Origin: Sphingomonas sp. QA11
GTDB lineage: Bacteria; Pseudomonadota; Alphaproteobacteria; Sphingomonadales; Sphingomonadaceae
Reading direction: 5' to 3'
Assembly: GCF_028473665.1 (NCBI RefSeq)
Contig: NZ_CP098774.1
Location: forward strand, 124,001 to 188,000
Length of the DNA stretch: 64,000 nucleotides
A program made the position numbers and the translations under genes. The notes beneath the pieces are model-generated. The model worked only from the letters and a program-made list of their open reading frames with translations, was not told the origin of the DNA and did no database searches. Positions 8,486 to 18,298 of this stretch are shown here, one piece after another (the first letter of the stretch is position 1; each line of letters begins with the position of its first letter).

Positions 8486-9856
8486 CTAGGCCGCGACGCT
8501 CGCCGAAAACGTATCCGCTGCCCCCTTTAACCCGCTCAGCCGGTCGTCGACCTCGCCGAACTCGCGGCCCAGCGCGTCGATCTCGGTTGCAACGCTTTCC
8601 GTATCCTCGCGGATCGTCGCGATGGTGTTGGACATGGAATCCGCCGCCAATGCCGTCTCGTCCACCGCCGCGGTGATCGCGGTCACGGTCTGCGCCTGTG
8701 CCTCCATCGCGAAGCGGATTCGGTTGGCGCTGTCCTGCACGTCGGAGACGGTCGACCTGATCGACGCGTTGGTGTCGACGGTGGAGCGAGTCGCCGACTG
8801 GATCGCCGCGATCTTGGCGGCGATATCATCGGTGGCGCGGGCCGTCTGGTTCGCCAATGATTTCACTTCCTGTGCGACGACCGCGAAACCGCGCCCGGCG
8901 TCGCCGGCACGCGCGGCCTCGATCGTCGCGTTGAGGGCGAGAAGGTTGGTCTGGCCGGCAATGTCACGGATCAGGCCGAGGATCGATTCGATCGATTGCG
9001 CATGGACGCTCAGCGTCTCGGACATGCCGACGGCGTCGCCCGCCTGGCTTGAGGCGCGGGTCGCAATCTCGGCCGCCGCTTCCACTTCGCCGCGGGCATC
9101 CTCGATCGCGCGGATCAGGCCGGCGGCGGTCCGCGCCGCCTCGCGCATCGCGATCGCCGATTGTTCCGCGGCGGCGGCGACTTCGGAGGTCTTGCCAAGC
9201 ATGCCGCGTGCCGAAGCCGAGGCGCGCTGCGCCTGCACCCGGATTCGGTTGCCGAGCGTCGCCGTGCCCTCGATCGACTGGGCGATGCTCTCGCTGAACT
9301 GGGCTGATCGGGTCCGCCGCTCCTCGCGCGCGCGCTCGACATCGCGCGCGCCGAGGTGCGACGCCATCACATCCGCCTCGACCAGGCCGAGCCGCTGGAC
9401 CACATCGGAAAGCTCACGCAGCCGGCTTGTGTCGCCGCCCATCTTCCTTTCGATCACCTCGAGCGTGCGGCTGTGCGAGAAGCTCAGGGACGACAGCAAT
9501 GCCTGGAGCGGGATGTTCAGCCGGTGCGATCCGTCGGCGTGGCGGAATGCCATCAGCATCCACGCGTCGTCGAACGGCCGCTGATATTTGGCGCGGGTAT
9601 ATTCGGCGCTGCGGGCGACTCGCCTGGCGATCTGGTCAGGCCCGAGATGCTTGCGCAGGTGCGAGACCACCGGCAGCGCCAGATATTGTTCCCAGAATGC
9701 CGCCGCGATATCCGCCTCGCTGCCCTGGATCAGGCGCGCGATTTCAGCCGAGGCGGGGGCGATCGCTCCGTCCCAGTCGTAATTCGCGACATGTTCCGCG
9801 ATGGAGCGCGAATCGCCGCTCCAGCCCCCTATGCTGCCCGCGCTATCCTGCGCCAT
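8486..9856 (-). CDS. Soluble methyl-accepting chemotaxis protein with protoglobin-like N-terminal sensor domain (copy A)
   Basis: A 456-residue chemoreceptor without any transmembrane segment. Residues about 20-180 form a helical sensor region with the layout of globin-coupled sensors. Residues about 200-450 are the MCP signalling coiled coil, with the conserved tip [17 protein letters not shown]. By my hand alignment to HemAT the proximal haem histidine position is not His, so haem binding is doubtful. No CheA/CheW genes are in the window and there is no C-terminal tethering pentapeptide. It is followed upstream by a paralogue on the same strand, a tandem duplication. Confidence 0.92.
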   Translation of the reverse strand: MAQDSAGSIGGWSGDSRSIAEHVANYDWDGAIAPASAEIARLIQGSEADIAAAFWEQYLALPVVSHLRKHLGPDQIARRVARSAEYTRAKYQRPFDDAWMLMAFRHADGSHRLNIPLQALLSSLSFSHSRTLEVIERKMGGDTSRLRELSDVVQRLGLVEADVMASHLGARDVERAREERRTRSAQFSESIAQSIEGTATLGNRIRVQAQRASASARGMLGKTSEVAAAAEQSAIAMREAARTAAGLIRAIEDARGEVEAAAEIATRASSQAGDAVGMSETLSVHAQSIESILGLIRDIAGQTNLLALNATIEAARAGDAGRGFAVVAQEVKSLANQTARATDDIAAKIAAIQSATRSTVDTNASIRSTVSDVQDSANRIRFAMEAQAQTVTAITAAVDETALAADSMSNTIATIREDTESVATEIDALGREFGEVDDRLSGLKGAADTFSASVAA

Positions 9857-9890
9857 TCAGTCATCCTCCCCATGCCCACGAGTCTTGGGC

Positions 9891-11276
9891 TCATGCAGCG
9901 ACTTTGGCGACGAACTCGCCCGCGCTGTTCTTGAGCGTACCAAGCCTACCATCAAGTGAATCGAATCCCTGGCCGACGCGCTCGATATCCGAGGCCACGG
10001 TTTCGGTATCCTCGCGGATGGCGGCGATCGTGTTGGACATTGAATCGGCGGCAAGGGCTGTCTCGTCGACCGCGGCGGTGATCGCCGTCACGGTCTGTGC
10101 CTGCGCTTCCATGGCGAAGCGGATTCGGTTGGCGCTTTCCTGCACTTCGGAAACGGTCGCCTTGATCGAGGCATTGGTGTCGACGGTGGATCGCGTCGCT
10201 GATTGGATCGCGGCGATCTTCGCGGCGATATCGTCGGTCGCGCGGGCAGTCTGGTTGGCGAGGCTCTTCACTTCCTGGGCGACGACGGCGAAACCGCGCC
10301 CGGCGTCGCCGGCACGCGCCGCCTCGATGGTGGCGTTGAGGGCGAGCAGGTTGGTCTGCCCGGCGATATCGCGGATCAGGCCGAGGATCGATTCGATCGA
10401 TTGAGCATGGTCGGACAGGGTTTCGGACATGCCGACCGCAAGGCCGGCCTGGCTCGACGCTCGGGTGGCGATCTCCGCGGCTGCCTCGACTTCGGTACGG
10501 GCATCCTCGATCGCGCGGATCAGGCCTGCGGCGGTCTGCGCCGCCTCGCGCATCGCGACGGCTGATTGCTCCGCGGCGGCGGCGACTTCGGAGGTCTTGC
10601 CGAGCATGCCGCGCGCCGAGGTGGAGGTACGCACCGACTGGCCGCGCAGGGCACTGGATTCCTGGGTAGCACTCTCGACCATCTGGGCGATTCCGTCACG
10701 AAACTCGGCGGCGAGCCTGTCGCGACCGGCCTGGGCGAGATGCTCGCGATAGGCGTTGTAGATGGCGACGGTGATTTCGCCCTCGAGCGCGGATAGGCGC
10801 ATGAGCGTATCGACCAGCACCGGCAGGCGCGCGTCGTCGCGGTCGACCTTGCGGGTAATGACGCCAAGCGCGACCCGGTCGCTGGCATTGATCATCGACA
10901 GCAGCGCGAGCGGCGAGACGTCGCCGACATAGGCGGCGGCGACGGAGCGTTCGATCGATTCGATCCAGGCCCGGCCGGTCGTGTCGAGGAAGCGGTTGCG
11001 CAGGAAGGTGCAGCCGACCTCGATCATCTTCGCGGTTTCGTGCGGCGCCCAGATACGTTCGTCGGCGAAACAGCGCAGCCATTGCTGCCAATAGCCCTCC
11101 GAGATCGCCCGGATTTCAGGCTCGATCACGTTCCACGCATCGCGGCTGGCGCCCGCCAGCGATCCGTCGACATCGAAGACGCGAAGCCTGGCCGCGATAT
11201 CCACCTTGGCGGCAATCGTGCCGGGGGTGGGCAAGTCACTGGGGGTCAAGGGCGGAACTCCGTAGCTGGCGACCAT
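9891..11276 (-). CDS. Soluble methyl-accepting chemotaxis protein with protoglobin-like N-terminal sensor domain (copy B)
   Basis: A 461-residue paralogue of the neighbouring receptor. The C-terminal signalling halves are nearly identical, from [19 protein letters not shown] through the tip [17 protein letters not shown] to [14 protein letters not shown]. The N-terminal 200 residues are strongly different. No membrane segment is present. The sensor has the helix pattern [19 protein letters not shown], which lines up with the globin proximal-His helix but has Ala at the His position in my alignment. The two genes likely arose by tandem duplication with sensor divergence and possible gene conversion of the signalling half. 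It is expected to act in a cytoplasmic receptor array. Confidence 0.92.
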   Translation of the reverse strand: MVASYGVPPLTPSDLPTPGTIAAKVDIAARLRVFDVDGSLAGASRDAWNVIEPEIRAISEGYWQQWLRCFADERIWAPHETAKMIEVGCTFLRNRFLDTTGRAWIESIERSVAAAYVGDVSPLALLSMINASDRVALGVITRKVDRDDARLPVLVDTLMRLSALEGEITVAIYNAYREHLAQAGRDRLAAEFRDGIAQMVESATQESSALRGQSVRTSTSARGMLGKTSEVAAAAEQSAVAMREAAQTAAGLIRAIEDARTEVEAAAEIATRASSQAGLAVGMSETLSDHAQSIESILGLIRDIAGQTNLLALNATIEAARAGDAGRGFAVVAQEVKSLANQTARATDDIAAKIAAIQSATRSTVDTNASIKATVSEVQESANRIRFAMEAQAQTVTAITAAVDETALAADSMSNTIAAIREDTETVASDIERVGQGFDSLDGRLGTLKNSAGEFVAKVAA

Positions 11277-11393
11277 CCGCGTCCAAGCGGTTCTGCAGAG
11301 GAGCTATCGGGATAAGGTTAAAGGCGAGTTAGGAAGTGGTGCCGATTTATGCGCAAAACGGTGCCAGTCGGCGCCTGGGGGCTTGCGAATCAG

Positions 11394-11409
11394 ATAAGTG
11401 AGTGCTTAT
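11394..11409. promoter_or_regulatory. ArsR-type operator palindrome
   Basis: The inverted repeat ATAAG-TGAGTG-CTTAT lies 8 bases before the ATG of the ArsR-family gene. Spacing and sequence resemble the imperfect palindromes with ATAAG/CTTAT half-sites used by ArsR/SmtB-fold repressors. Binding there would repress its own operon. The assignment is inferred from position and symmetry. Confidence 0.55.
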
Positions 11410-11417
11410 GTGTCGGC

Positions 11418-11732
11418 ATGATCCAGAACGACATCTTCAAGGCGCTGGCTGACCCGACCCGCTGTGCGATCTTCGAGAAGCTGGCGAGCGGGAGCATGAA
11501 CGCCAGCGCCTTGCGCGAGGGGATGACGATCAGCCAGCCGGCGATGTCCCAGCATCTTTCGGTCCTGCGCAACGCAAGGCTGGTGCGGGAGGAGCGGCAG
11601 GGCCGCTTCGTGAACTATCAGGTCGATCCGGATGGTCTGGCGCTCATCGCCGGATGGCTGACGAAGTATCGCGCCTATTGGCCGGCCCGTGTCGATGCCC
11701 TCAAGGCCTTGCTGAAGGATATGGACCAATGA
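11418..11732 (+). CDS. ArsR-family (SdpR-like) transcriptional regulator
   Basis: The protein has 104 residues from ATG 11418. An upstream in-frame ATG would place the operator palindrome inside the gene, so I prefer the shorter form, which begins like the family (IQNDIFKALADPTR). The winged helix is complete: the recognition helix lies in TISQPAMSQHLSVLRNARLV (about 38-57), followed by the wing REERQGRFVNYQV. No metal-binding cysteine motif is seen, so it is not the metal-sensing type. It is translationally coupled (ATGA overlap) to an SRPBCC-domain gene, a common pairing in this subgroup. Confidence 0.93.
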   Translation: MIQNDIFKALADPTRCAIFEKLASGSMNASALREGMTISQPAMSQHLSVLRNARLVREERQGRFVNYQVDPDGLALIAGWLTKYRAYWPARVDALKALLKDMDQ

Positions 11733-12088
11733 ACGACACGAAGGGCGAGAGCCCGGCGCAGGACCTGGTGCTCGACTACGACCTCGATGCGCCGCCCGAA
11801 AAGGTGTGGCGGGCGATCAGCATCCCCGCTTTTCGCGAGACCTGGTTGCCGAAAGGAGATCTGGCCGACATGGAGCCGGTCTCCACCGCGCCGGGCGAGG
11901 AAATCCGCTACAGGATGCAGGACGGAGAACCGCCCTTCCTCGAAAGCATGGTGACGTTCCGGGTCGAGCCCAATGCGGCGGGGGGCACTAGGCTGAGAAT
12001 CATCCACGGACTGGCGGACCCACGGCTGGGCCGCCGGCCGCCAAGGGCGGCGAACAACAACTGGTCCTGCCTCCTCCGCGCTGCCTGA
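11729..12088 (+). CDS. SRPBCC (AHSA1-like) domain protein
   Basis: A 119-residue protein starting at ATG 11729, which overlaps the stop of the ArsR gene by ATGA. The sequence has the START/Bet v1-like pattern: LDYDLDAPPEKVWRAIS (about 14-30), then the helix ending in ETWLPKGDL, and a final beta-rich part GGTRLRIIHGL. This is a helix-grip fold with a hydrophobic pocket. Paired ArsR/AHSA1 genes are frequent, and the AHSA1 partner may bind a small hydrophobic ligand. The family name is secure, but the biochemical role is not known. Confidence 0.88.
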   Translation: MNDTKGESPAQDLVLDYDLDAPPEKVWRAISIPAFRETWLPKGDLADMEPVSTAPGEEIRYRMQDGEPPFLESMVTFRVEPNAAGGTRLRIIHGLADPRLGRRPPRAANNNWSCLLRAA

Positions 12089-12130
12089 CGCCGCCGACCG
12101 AAGAAATACCGGAAGAAAAGGAATTCGCCC

Positions 12131-12775
12131 GTGCGCGAAGCGATGCAACTCGTCCCCATGGTCGTCGAGCAATCAAGCCGGGGGGAACGGTCCTTCGACA
12201 TCTATTCCCGCCTTCTTCGTGAAAGGATCATCTTCCTCAACGGCGAGGTCAACGATACGATCTCCGCGCTTGTCTGCGCGCAACTGCTTTTTCTGGAAGG
12301 CGAGAATCCGAAAAAGCCGATCCAGCTTTACATCAACTCTCCCGGCGGCGTCATCACCAGCGGCCTCGCGATGTACGATACCATGCGATACATCAGGGCG
12401 CCGGTGCATACCCTGTGCATGGGGACGGCTCGCTCGATGGGGTCGTTCCTGCTGATGGCGGGTCAGCCCGGCGAGCGCGCCGCGCTGCCCAATGCAAGCC
12501 TGCACGTTCATCAGCCCCTGGGCGGATTCCAGGGGCAGGCGTCGGATATCCTCATCCATGCCGCGGAAGTGGAGAAGACCAAGCACCGTATCACGAGGCT
12601 GTATGCCGAGCATTGCGGGCGCACCTATGAAGAGGTCGAACAGGCCCTGGATCGCGACAAGTTCATGACGTCCGAGGAGGCGCTTGAATGGGGTCTCATC
12701 GATCATATCCTGACCGAGCGGAAGGCAGCGCCGGAAATAGCGGATGACTCGTCGCGCGCGATTACGGACTCGTAG
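12131..12775 (+). CDS. clpP: ClpP-family serine protease, divergent paralogue
   Basis: A 214-residue ClpP. I take the GTG at 12131, with AAGGAA about 10 bases upstream; ATG 12143 is the alternative start. The catalytic triad appears intact: Ser near 102 in RSMGSF, His near 127 in HVHQP, Asp near 176 in DRDKF. The segment before the serine reads CMGTARSMG instead of the usual GQAASMG, and VHTLCMG and LEWGLID are further deviations. No clpX or lon is adjacent, unlike housekeeping clpP, so this is probably a second paralogue. It lies 42 bases after the SRPBCC gene and may share the ArsR-controlled transcript. Confidence 0.9.
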   Translation: MREAMQLVPMVVEQSSRGERSFDIYSRLLRERIIFLNGEVNDTISALVCAQLLFLEGENPKKPIQLYINSPGGVITSGLAMYDTMRYIRAPVHTLCMGTARSMGSFLLMAGQPGERAALPNASLHVHQPLGGFQGQASDILIHAAEVEKTKHRITRLYAEHCGRTYEEVEQALDRDKFMTSEEALEWGLIDHILTERKAAPEIADDSSRAITDS

Positions 12776-12848
12776 AAACCGGGATGCGGCCAACGGGCGG
12801 ACGGGACCGAACGCGGTCACCCGCATCGCCTCCTGTGTCCAATCCACC

Positions 12849-12876
12849 TTGCATCGCGGGACGTCGGGACTAATAC
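12849..12876 (+). promoter_or_regulatory. Candidate promoter of the sdhCDA operon
   Basis: TTGCAT (12849-12854) and TAATAC (12871-12876) are spaced by 16 bases and lie about 35 bases upstream of the sdhC start. This is the best housekeeping-like promoter in the 130-base gap between clpP and sdhC. It has not been tested. Confidence 0.4.
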
Positions 12877-12909
12877 GGCGCCACTGACCGTCCGAGAGGA
12901 TTTCCCGCC

Positions 12910-13326
12910 TTGGCTAGCCCACGCAACCCCGCCCGACCGATCTCGCCGCACCTGACGGCGTGGAAATGGGGCGTCCATATGACCGTTTCGATCCTTCACC
13001 GCGTGACCGGTGACGGGCTGGCGACGGTCGGCACGATCCTGCTCGTGTGGTGGCTTGCTGCCCTGGCGGGCGGCAAGGAAACCTATGCTGCCTTCACCGA
13101 CATCTTCACGCTGGCGGACGGCCGGCTGAACATCGTCGGCTATGTCTTCGGCATCGGGCTTACCCTGTCGCTGTTCCAGCACATCGCCACCGGCATCCGC
13201 CATTTCATCATGGATGCGGGCGCCGGCTTCGAGCTCAAGACCAACCGCGCCGGCTCCTGGCTGACCTTCGTCTTTTCGATCACCTTCACCGCCCTGTTCT
13301 GGGCCTATCTGCTCGTGGGGAAATAA
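12910..13326 (+). CDS. sdhC: Succinate dehydrogenase cytochrome b556 subunit
   Basis: A 138-residue membrane anchor of complex II. The start is TTG at 12910, because the conserved N-terminus RPISPHLTAWKW lies just after it and no ATG gives it. The SdhC signature SILHRVTG is at about 29-36, and the haem-ligand region is QHIATGIRHFIMD near 83-95. Three transmembrane helices are visible. It passes electrons from SdhB to ubiquinone in the inner membrane. It is the first gene of sdhC-sdhD-sdhA. A single base separates its stop codon from the sdhD start. Confidence 0.97.
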   Translation: MASPRNPARPISPHLTAWKWGVHMTVSILHRVTGDGLATVGTILLVWWLAALAGGKETYAAFTDIFTLADGRLNIVGYVFGIGLTLSLFQHIATGIRHFIMDAGAGFELKTNRAGSWLTFVFSITFTALFWAYLLVGK

Positions 13327-13327
13327 G

Positions 13328-13717
13328 ATGGGCAACGGTACCGAACTCGGCCGCGTCCGCGGCCTCGGCTCCGCCAAGGAGGGCGCGCATCACTGGTGGA
13401 ACCAGCGGGTGACCGCCGCGGCGAACCTGTTCCTGATGCTCTGGCTGCTCGCGTCGATCGCGCGCCTGCCCAATTATGATTTCGCGACCGTGCACGACTG
13501 GATGGCCTCGGCCTGGGCGGCGATCCCGATGATCCTGCTGATCGCGTCGGTCTTCTATCATTTCCGCATGGGCCTTCAGGTCGCGATCGAGGATTACCTC
13601 CATGACGAGGGCCGCGTCGCCGCCATGCTCGCCCTCAACTTCTTCACCGTCGCGTCTGCCGCGATCGCCATCTTCTCGATCCTCAGGATCGCCTTTGCCG
13701 CCGGAGCGCCAGTCTGA
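13328..13717 (+). CDS. sdhD: Succinate dehydrogenase hydrophobic membrane anchor subunit
   Basis: A 129-residue protein with three membrane helices. The start is ATG 13328, with a GGGGAAATAAG ribosome site inside the end of sdhC. Features match Sdh[13 protein letters not shown] near residues 17-28, and the haem/quinone-side segment [16 protein letters not shown] at about 77-92 with its conserved His. It pairs with SdhC to hold haem b and the quinone site. Its stop overlaps the sdhA start (TGATG), so the three genes are translationally coupled. Confidence 0.96.
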   Translation: MGNGTELGRVRGLGSAKEGAHHWWNQRVTAAANLFLMLWLLASIARLPNYDFATVHDWMASAWAAIPMILLIASVFYHFRMGLQVAIEDYLHDEGRVAAMLALNFFTVASAAIAIFSILRIAFAAGAPV

Positions 13718-15519
13718 TGCCGGAAGCCTATAAGATCATCGACCACACTTATGATGCGGTGGTCGTGGGTGCGGGCGGATCTGGCCTGCGAGCGACCATG
13801 GGCATCGCCGAGTCGGGCCTGAAGACCGCGTGCATCACCAAGGTGTTTCCGACGCGCAGCCACACCGTGGCGGCGCAGGGCGGCATCGCGGCGAGCCTGG
13901 GCAACAACTCGCCGGATCACTGGACCTGGCACATGTTCGACACCGTCAAGGGTTCGGACTGGCTCGGCGACCAGGACGCGATCGAATATATGGTCCGCGA
14001 GGCGCCTGCGGCGGTCTATGAGCTCGAGCATGCCGGCGTGCCGTTCAGCCGCAACGAGAGCGGGACGATCTACCAGCGCCCGTTCGGTGGCCATATGCAG
14101 AATATGGGCGAGGGTCCTCCCGTGCAGCGCACCTGTGCCGCTGCCGACCGCACCGGCCATGCCATGCTCCACGCGCTTTACCAGCAGAGCCTGAAGTACG
14201 ACGCCGACTTCTATGTCGAGTATTTCGCGCTCGATCTCATCATGGAGAACGGCCAGTGCCGCGGCGTGATCGCGCTGTGCATGGAGGACGGCTCGATCCA
14301 TCGCTTCCGCAGCCATGCGGTGGTGCTGGCGACGGGCGGCGGCGGGCGTGTCTATCAGTCGGCGACCTCGGCGCACACCTGCACCGGTGACGGCAACGGC
14401 ATGGCGCTGCGCGCCGGCATCGCGCTGCAGGACATGGAGTTCGTCCAGTTCCATCCGACCGGCATCTACGGTGCGGGCGTGCTCATTACCGAGGGCGCGC
14501 GGGGCGAGGGCGGCTACCTGACCAATTCCGAGGGCGAACGCTTCATGGAGCGGTACGCGCCGTCGGCGAAGGACCTTGCCAGCCGCGACGTGGTCGCGCG
14601 CTCGATGGCGATGGAGATGCGCGAAGGGCGCGGCGTCGGCGAGCATGGCGATTATATCTACCTGCACCTCGACCATATCGATCCCAAGGTGCTGCACGAG
14701 CGCCTGCCGGGCATCACCGAGACGGGCAAGATCTTCGCCGGTGTCGACCTGACGCGCCAGCCGCTGCCCGTCACGCCGACGGTGCATTACAACATGGGGG
14801 GCATCCCGACCAATTATCACGGCGAGGTCGTGCATAACAAGGACGGCAACCCGGACACGATCATCCCCGGCCTGTTCGCGGTGGGCGAGGCGGCCTGCGT
14901 CTCGGTGCACGGCGCCAACCGGCTCGGCTCCAACTCGCTGATCGATCTGGTCGTGTTCGGCCGTGCGACCGGCCTGCGCCTCAAGGACCAACTCAAGCCG
15001 AACACGCCGCACAATGCGCTGCCCAAGGGTTCGGAGGAGTTCGCGCTCACCCGGCTCGATCATTTCCGCAACGCCAAGGGGGCAGCGCCGACCGCGAAGG
15101 TCCGCGCCGAGATGCAGCGCACGATGCAGAAGCATTGCGCCGTGTTCCGTGACACCGCGCTGCTGGCGGAGGGCGTCACCAAGATGGACGCGATCTATTC
15201 AAGCTTCGCCGATGTCGGCATCAGCGACCGCTCGCTGATCTGGAATACCGATCTGGTCGAAACGATGGAGCTCGACAATCTGATCGGCCAGGCGGTGGTC
15301 ACGATCAAGGGCGCCGCCAATCGCCAGGAAAGCCGCGGCGCGCACATGCACGAGGATTTCCCCGACCGCGACGACGCGAACTGGATGAAGCACACCGTCG
15401 CGACCTTTGAAGGCTGGGGCGGCAAGGGCGGCACCACCGAGATCGATTACCGCCCGGTGCATGACTACACGCTCACCGACGATATCGATTATATCAAGCC
15501 GAAGAAGCGGGTTTATTGA
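13717..15519 (+). CDS. sdhA: Succinate dehydrogenase flavoprotein subunit
   Basis: A 600-residue flavoprotein, the normal family length. It has the FAD-binding GAGGSGLRA near residue 18 and [14 protein letters not shown] near 45-58, in which the His carries covalent FAD. The substrate-binding HPTGIYGAG lies near 246, and [19 protein letters not shown] near 390-408. Arg and His residues for succinate oxidation are in place. It oxidises succinate to fumarate on the cytoplasmic face of the inner membrane. The iron-sulphur partner SdhB is encoded 7.8 kb downstream rather than next to it. Confidence 0.98.
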   Translation: MPEAYKIIDHTYDAVVVGAGGSGLRATMGIAESGLKTACITKVFPTRSHTVAAQGGIAASLGNNSPDHWTWHMFDTVKGSDWLGDQDAIEYMVREAPAAVYELEHAGVPFSRNESGTIYQRPFGGHMQNMGEGPPVQRTCAAADRTGHAMLHALYQQSLKYDADFYVEYFALDLIMENGQCRGVIALCMEDGSIHRFRSHAVVLATGGGGRVYQSATSAHTCTGDGNGMALRAGIALQDMEFVQFHPTGIYGAGVLITEGARGEGGYLTNSEGERFMERYAPSAKDLASRDVVARSMAMEMREGRGVGEHGDYIYLHLDHIDPKVLHERLPGITETGKIFAGVDLTRQPLPVTPTVHYNMGGIPTNYHGEVVHNKDGNPDTIIPGLFAVGEAACVSVHGANRLGSNSLIDLVVFGRATGLRLKDQLKPNTPHNALPKGSEEFALTRLDHFRNAKGAAPTAKVRAEMQRTMQKHCAVFRDTALLAEGVTKMDAIYSSFADVGISDRSLIWNTDLVETMELDNLIGQAVVTIKGAANRQESRGAHMHEDFPDRDDANWMKHTVATFEGWGGKGGTTEIDYRPVHDYTLTDDIDYIKPKKRVY

Positions 15520-15520
15520 G

Positions 15521-16408
15521 GTGACGGCGGTGGGCTGGATCGGCCTGCCGCTGCTCCTTCTCGTCGGGCTGGCCGGTGGCTCGACGGGCGTGGTGGCGCA
15601 GGTCGCCGCGCCGCCCGTGTCGCTCGACGCGGACCCCTTCCACGTCAAATATGTCGATGCAGACGGTATCCCAGTCCTGTCCTCGGCCAAGGTCCCCGAT
15701 CGTGCGCTGCTGGTGGCGAAGGCGATCGTCGAGGGCATGCTTGCCCACCGTCCCGATCTGGCCAGCGCGCTGGCGGCGTCCGGCTACCGCGTCGCGATCA
15801 TGGCCGAGGACGAGAGCACGCTCGACCTGCCCGAACAGCGCGACTGGAAGAAACCGACGCGCGACGATCCCCGGCTGACCCGATGCGAACGCAAACATTA
15901 TGACGAGCGCATCGGCCGCCTGACCGACCGTGCCTATTGGAACTTCCGGGCCCGCGGCATGGCCGGGCGGCTGACCAGCGGGGCGGTGGAAGACCTGCTC
16001 GGCCAGCGCAATTCGCGCTATTACGGCCAGACGATCTTCCTCCACGAATTCTCGCACGACATCCTCCAGGCGATCCGTGCCGCCGACCCGACCCTCTACT
16101 CGGAGGTCGACCGCGCCTATCGCGCCGCGCTCAGGGCCGGCCGGTGGAAGGGCGAATATGCCTCCACCACGATCGACGAATATTGGGCGGTGGGCAGCCA
16201 GTTCTGGTTCAACTCGGGGCGGATGGTGATCTTCGATGGGCGCCGCATCCTCTCGGACGCCGACCTGAAGGCCTATGATCCCGCGCTCCATGCGGTTCTC
16301 GGCAAGGCGTATGGCCCGGTCCACCATATCGACGGCGACCCCTTCTATCTGAGCGACGCCCGTGTCCCGCCGGGGCCGTTGCCGGCCAACACTGCTGAGG
16401 TCTGCTAG
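15521..16408 (+). CDS. Exported HExxH zinc metallopeptidase-like protein
   Basis: The protein has 295 residues from GTG 15521, one base after the sdhA stop. This start gives a plausible signal peptide (GLPLLLLVGLAGGSTGVVAQ). A longer in-frame start lies inside sdhA and has no signal. The zinc motif HEFSHD is near residue 172. A probable third ligand lies in the downstream helix IDEYWAVGSQFWF near residue 215. The layout resembles gluzincins of the anthrax-lethal-factor-like (ATLF) fold. The substrate is unknown. Coupling to sdhA implies shared transcription, which is odd for a periplasmic peptidase. Confidence 0.75.
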   Translation: MTAVGWIGLPLLLLVGLAGGSTGVVAQVAAPPVSLDADPFHVKYVDADGIPVLSSAKVPDRALLVAKAIVEGMLAHRPDLASALAASGYRVAIMAEDESTLDLPEQRDWKKPTRDDPRLTRCERKHYDERIGRLTDRAYWNFRARGMAGRLTSGAVEDLLGQRNSRYYGQTIFLHEFSHDILQAIRAADPTLYSEVDRAYRAALRAGRWKGEYASTTIDEYWAVGSQFWFNSGRMVIFDGRRILSDADLKAYDPALHAVLGKAYGPVHHIDGDPFYLSDARVPPGPLPANTAEVC

Positions 16409-16463
16409 CTGGAAGAAATGCAGGACCTCCCGATCGTGCCGGACATGGTCTCCCCTGCTTCGT

Positions 16464-16555
16464 CACCCCGGACTTGTTCCGGGGGCCACCGTTCCGCGAG
16501 AAAGGCCGATGCGGTGCTTGCGGGTCGGTGGATGCCGGAACACGTCCGGCAGGTG
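16464..16555. repeat. Palindromic intergenic repeat pair (CACCCCGGACTTGTTCCGG type)
   Basis: Two inverted units, 16464-16491 and 16526-16555, face each other. Each carries a CCGGA-N-TCCGG-like palindrome and ends in CCACCG/CGGTGG. This repeat type is familiar from sphingomonad intergenic DNA. It fills most of the 242-base gap between the metallopeptidase and creD, where I see no gene. Confidence 0.7.
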
Positions 16556-16650
16556 CCTGCACCCGATCTGCACTGGCTTTCCTCCCGATGCACGTTGGCC
16601 TCCGGGTCCGCCTGCCTCTAACTGGATATCTCCTTAAAAGGAGGCAAATC

Positions 16651-18050
16651 ATGTCCGCACGCCGTGCGTCAGAACACTCGCCCGGGGCCAAATTGCTGCT
16701 GCCGTTCCTGATCGGTGCGCTGCTCGCGATCCCACTCTCGCCATCTATCTCCTCGTCTATGATCGCCAGAACCAGTCGGAGACCGCCCAGGCCTCGATCG
16801 CGCAGGGCTGGGGCGGTGCGCAGGTCATTGCCGGGCCGGTGCTTGTCATCCCCTATTCGAAGCAGACCACTGAAACCGTCACCGAGAATGGCAAGCAGAC
16901 CAGCAAGACCAGCACGAGCTGGCACGAGATGACGCTGTCGCCCGACAGGACGGTCGTGAAGACCGATCTGAAGCCCGATCTGCGCCACCGCTCGATCTAC
17001 GACGTGGTGGTGTTCGAGGCGCGCAATCATGGCGGCGCGCGCTTCTCGCTACCCGTCGATCTCCAGCGTTTCGGCGTCGCGCCGGAAGCGCTCGCGCTCG
17101 ACCGCGCGCAGATCCGTTTCGGGATCAGCGACGCGCGCGGCCTGTTCGGCTCGCCGCCGGCGGTGGCGATCAACGGCAGGGCCGTCTCGCTCCAGCCGGG
17201 TAACGGCATGCGCGAAACGGGTGGATCGGGCTTCTACGCCTGGTTCGATGCGGGCAAGTTGCGCGAGCATCCACTTGGCGTGACGTTCGACTATGCGGTG
17301 CGCGGCAACGGCTCGCTGGCGCTGGTGCCGAACGGTGGCGATACCGCATGGCAGGTCGTCTCGCCCTGGCCCAATCCGAGCTATCAGGGCGGTTTCCTGC
17401 CGGTCCGCAAGGCGCCGGTGGCCAGGGGCTTCGACGCCACCTGGCGCGTCGGCAACCTGGCATTGGGCAGTGCGCTCGTCGCCTTCGATCAGGCCGGCGG
17501 CGGCTCGTCGGAGGCGGTCGACGGGGACAATGGCAAGCGCCCGAATGTCGCCGCTGACCAGCATCAGGCGCGGGTCGATCTGCTCACCCCGGTCGATCTC
17601 TACAGCCAGGTCAACCGCTCTGTGAAATACGGTTTCCTGTTCATCGGCTTCACCTTCCTCGCCTTCCTGATGTTCGACGTGATCGGCGGGGTACGGGTGT
17701 CGGCGATCGAATATGGCCTGGTCGGGTCGGGGCTGGTGCTGTTCTTCGTGATGCTGCTCGCGTTCGCCGAGGTGATCGGCTTCGCCCCCGCCTACGGGGT
17801 GGCGGGCGGCGCGATCGTCTCGTTGCTGACCGCCTATTCGGCCGCGGTGCTGGGGAGCTGGCGGCGCAGCCTGTTCATCGGGGCGCTGATCGCCGCGCTT
17901 TACGGCGTGCTGTATGTCCTGCTCAGCCTTGAGGACATGTCGCTGCTGGTCGGCTCGGTGATGCTGTTCGTGGCGCTGGCGGCGGTGATGTACCTGACGC
18001 GGGGAATCGACTGGGGCGCAAAGCCGGAGCCGCGCGAGGCGGAAGCCTGA
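16651..18050 (+). pseudogene. creD: CreD-like inner-membrane protein, frameshifted
   Basis: An ideal ribosome site (AAGGAGG at 16637-16643) precedes ATG 16651, whose frame encodes the CreD N-terminus (GAKLLLPFLIGALLAIPL). Near 16735-16740 the homologous reading moves to another frame, continuing as AIYLLVYDRQNQSETAQ and running to 18050. One missing base, such as CTCTCGCC for CTCTTCGCC, explains it. The downstream part is otherwise intact, with a large periplasmic beta domain and five C-terminal membrane helices. Repaired length would be about 466 residues, normal for CreD. It may be a recent mutation or a sequencing error. An internal GTG at 16839 could give only a version without the first helix. 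Confidence 0.85.
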
Positions 18051-18053
18051 TCT

Positions 18054-18123
18054 CCCTCTCCCCGCTTGCGGGGAGAGGGCAGGGGAGAGGGGCAGTGGGA
18101 AACGGTGATGTTCCCACTGCCCC
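18054..18123. terminator. Two strong hairpins after creD (REP-like; possible terminators)
   Basis: CCCTCTCCCCGC-TT-GCGGGGAGAGGG (18054-18079) is a perfect 12-bp stem. GGGGCAGTGGGAA (18089-18101) pairs perfectly with 18111-18123. Neither is followed by a T run, so they may be palindromic repeats that also stop or protect transcripts. They lie just outside the left inverted repeat of the accessory cassette. Confidence 0.6.
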
Positions 18124-18160
18124 TGTGCTGCATTCGAACACCGCCTCAAAACCACCGTTG

Positions 18161-18188
18161 CAACAAAATGAGCAATAGGGTTGCAGGC
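18161..18188 (+). repeat. Left inverted repeat of the cassette
   Basis: This copy starts CAACAAAATGAGCAATAGG and continues to TTGCAGGC. It pairs with 21855-21882 with two mismatches (positions 20 and 26). Confidence 0.8.
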
Positions 18189-18298
18189 ATAAATTTCGAC
18201 AGGTGTCGCCGCACCCTCGACCAATGCCTATCGCACAGCCCACATTTTCGTCAGTGTGCAATCCGATTGCGGACTAGCGCAGCGCAAAGTGAAGGAAA

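Noticed and set aside
13594..15135. 513-codon open frame on the minus strand
   Set aside because: It lies opposite sdhA, which is clearly the coding strand.
18054..18123. CRISPR-like repeats
   Set aside because: The GC-rich units here and elsewhere are isolated hairpins or inverted pairs. There is no regular repeat-spacer array anywhere in the window.
17049..18224. 391-codon minus-strand frame
   Set aside because: Antisense to creD; the composition is shadow-like.
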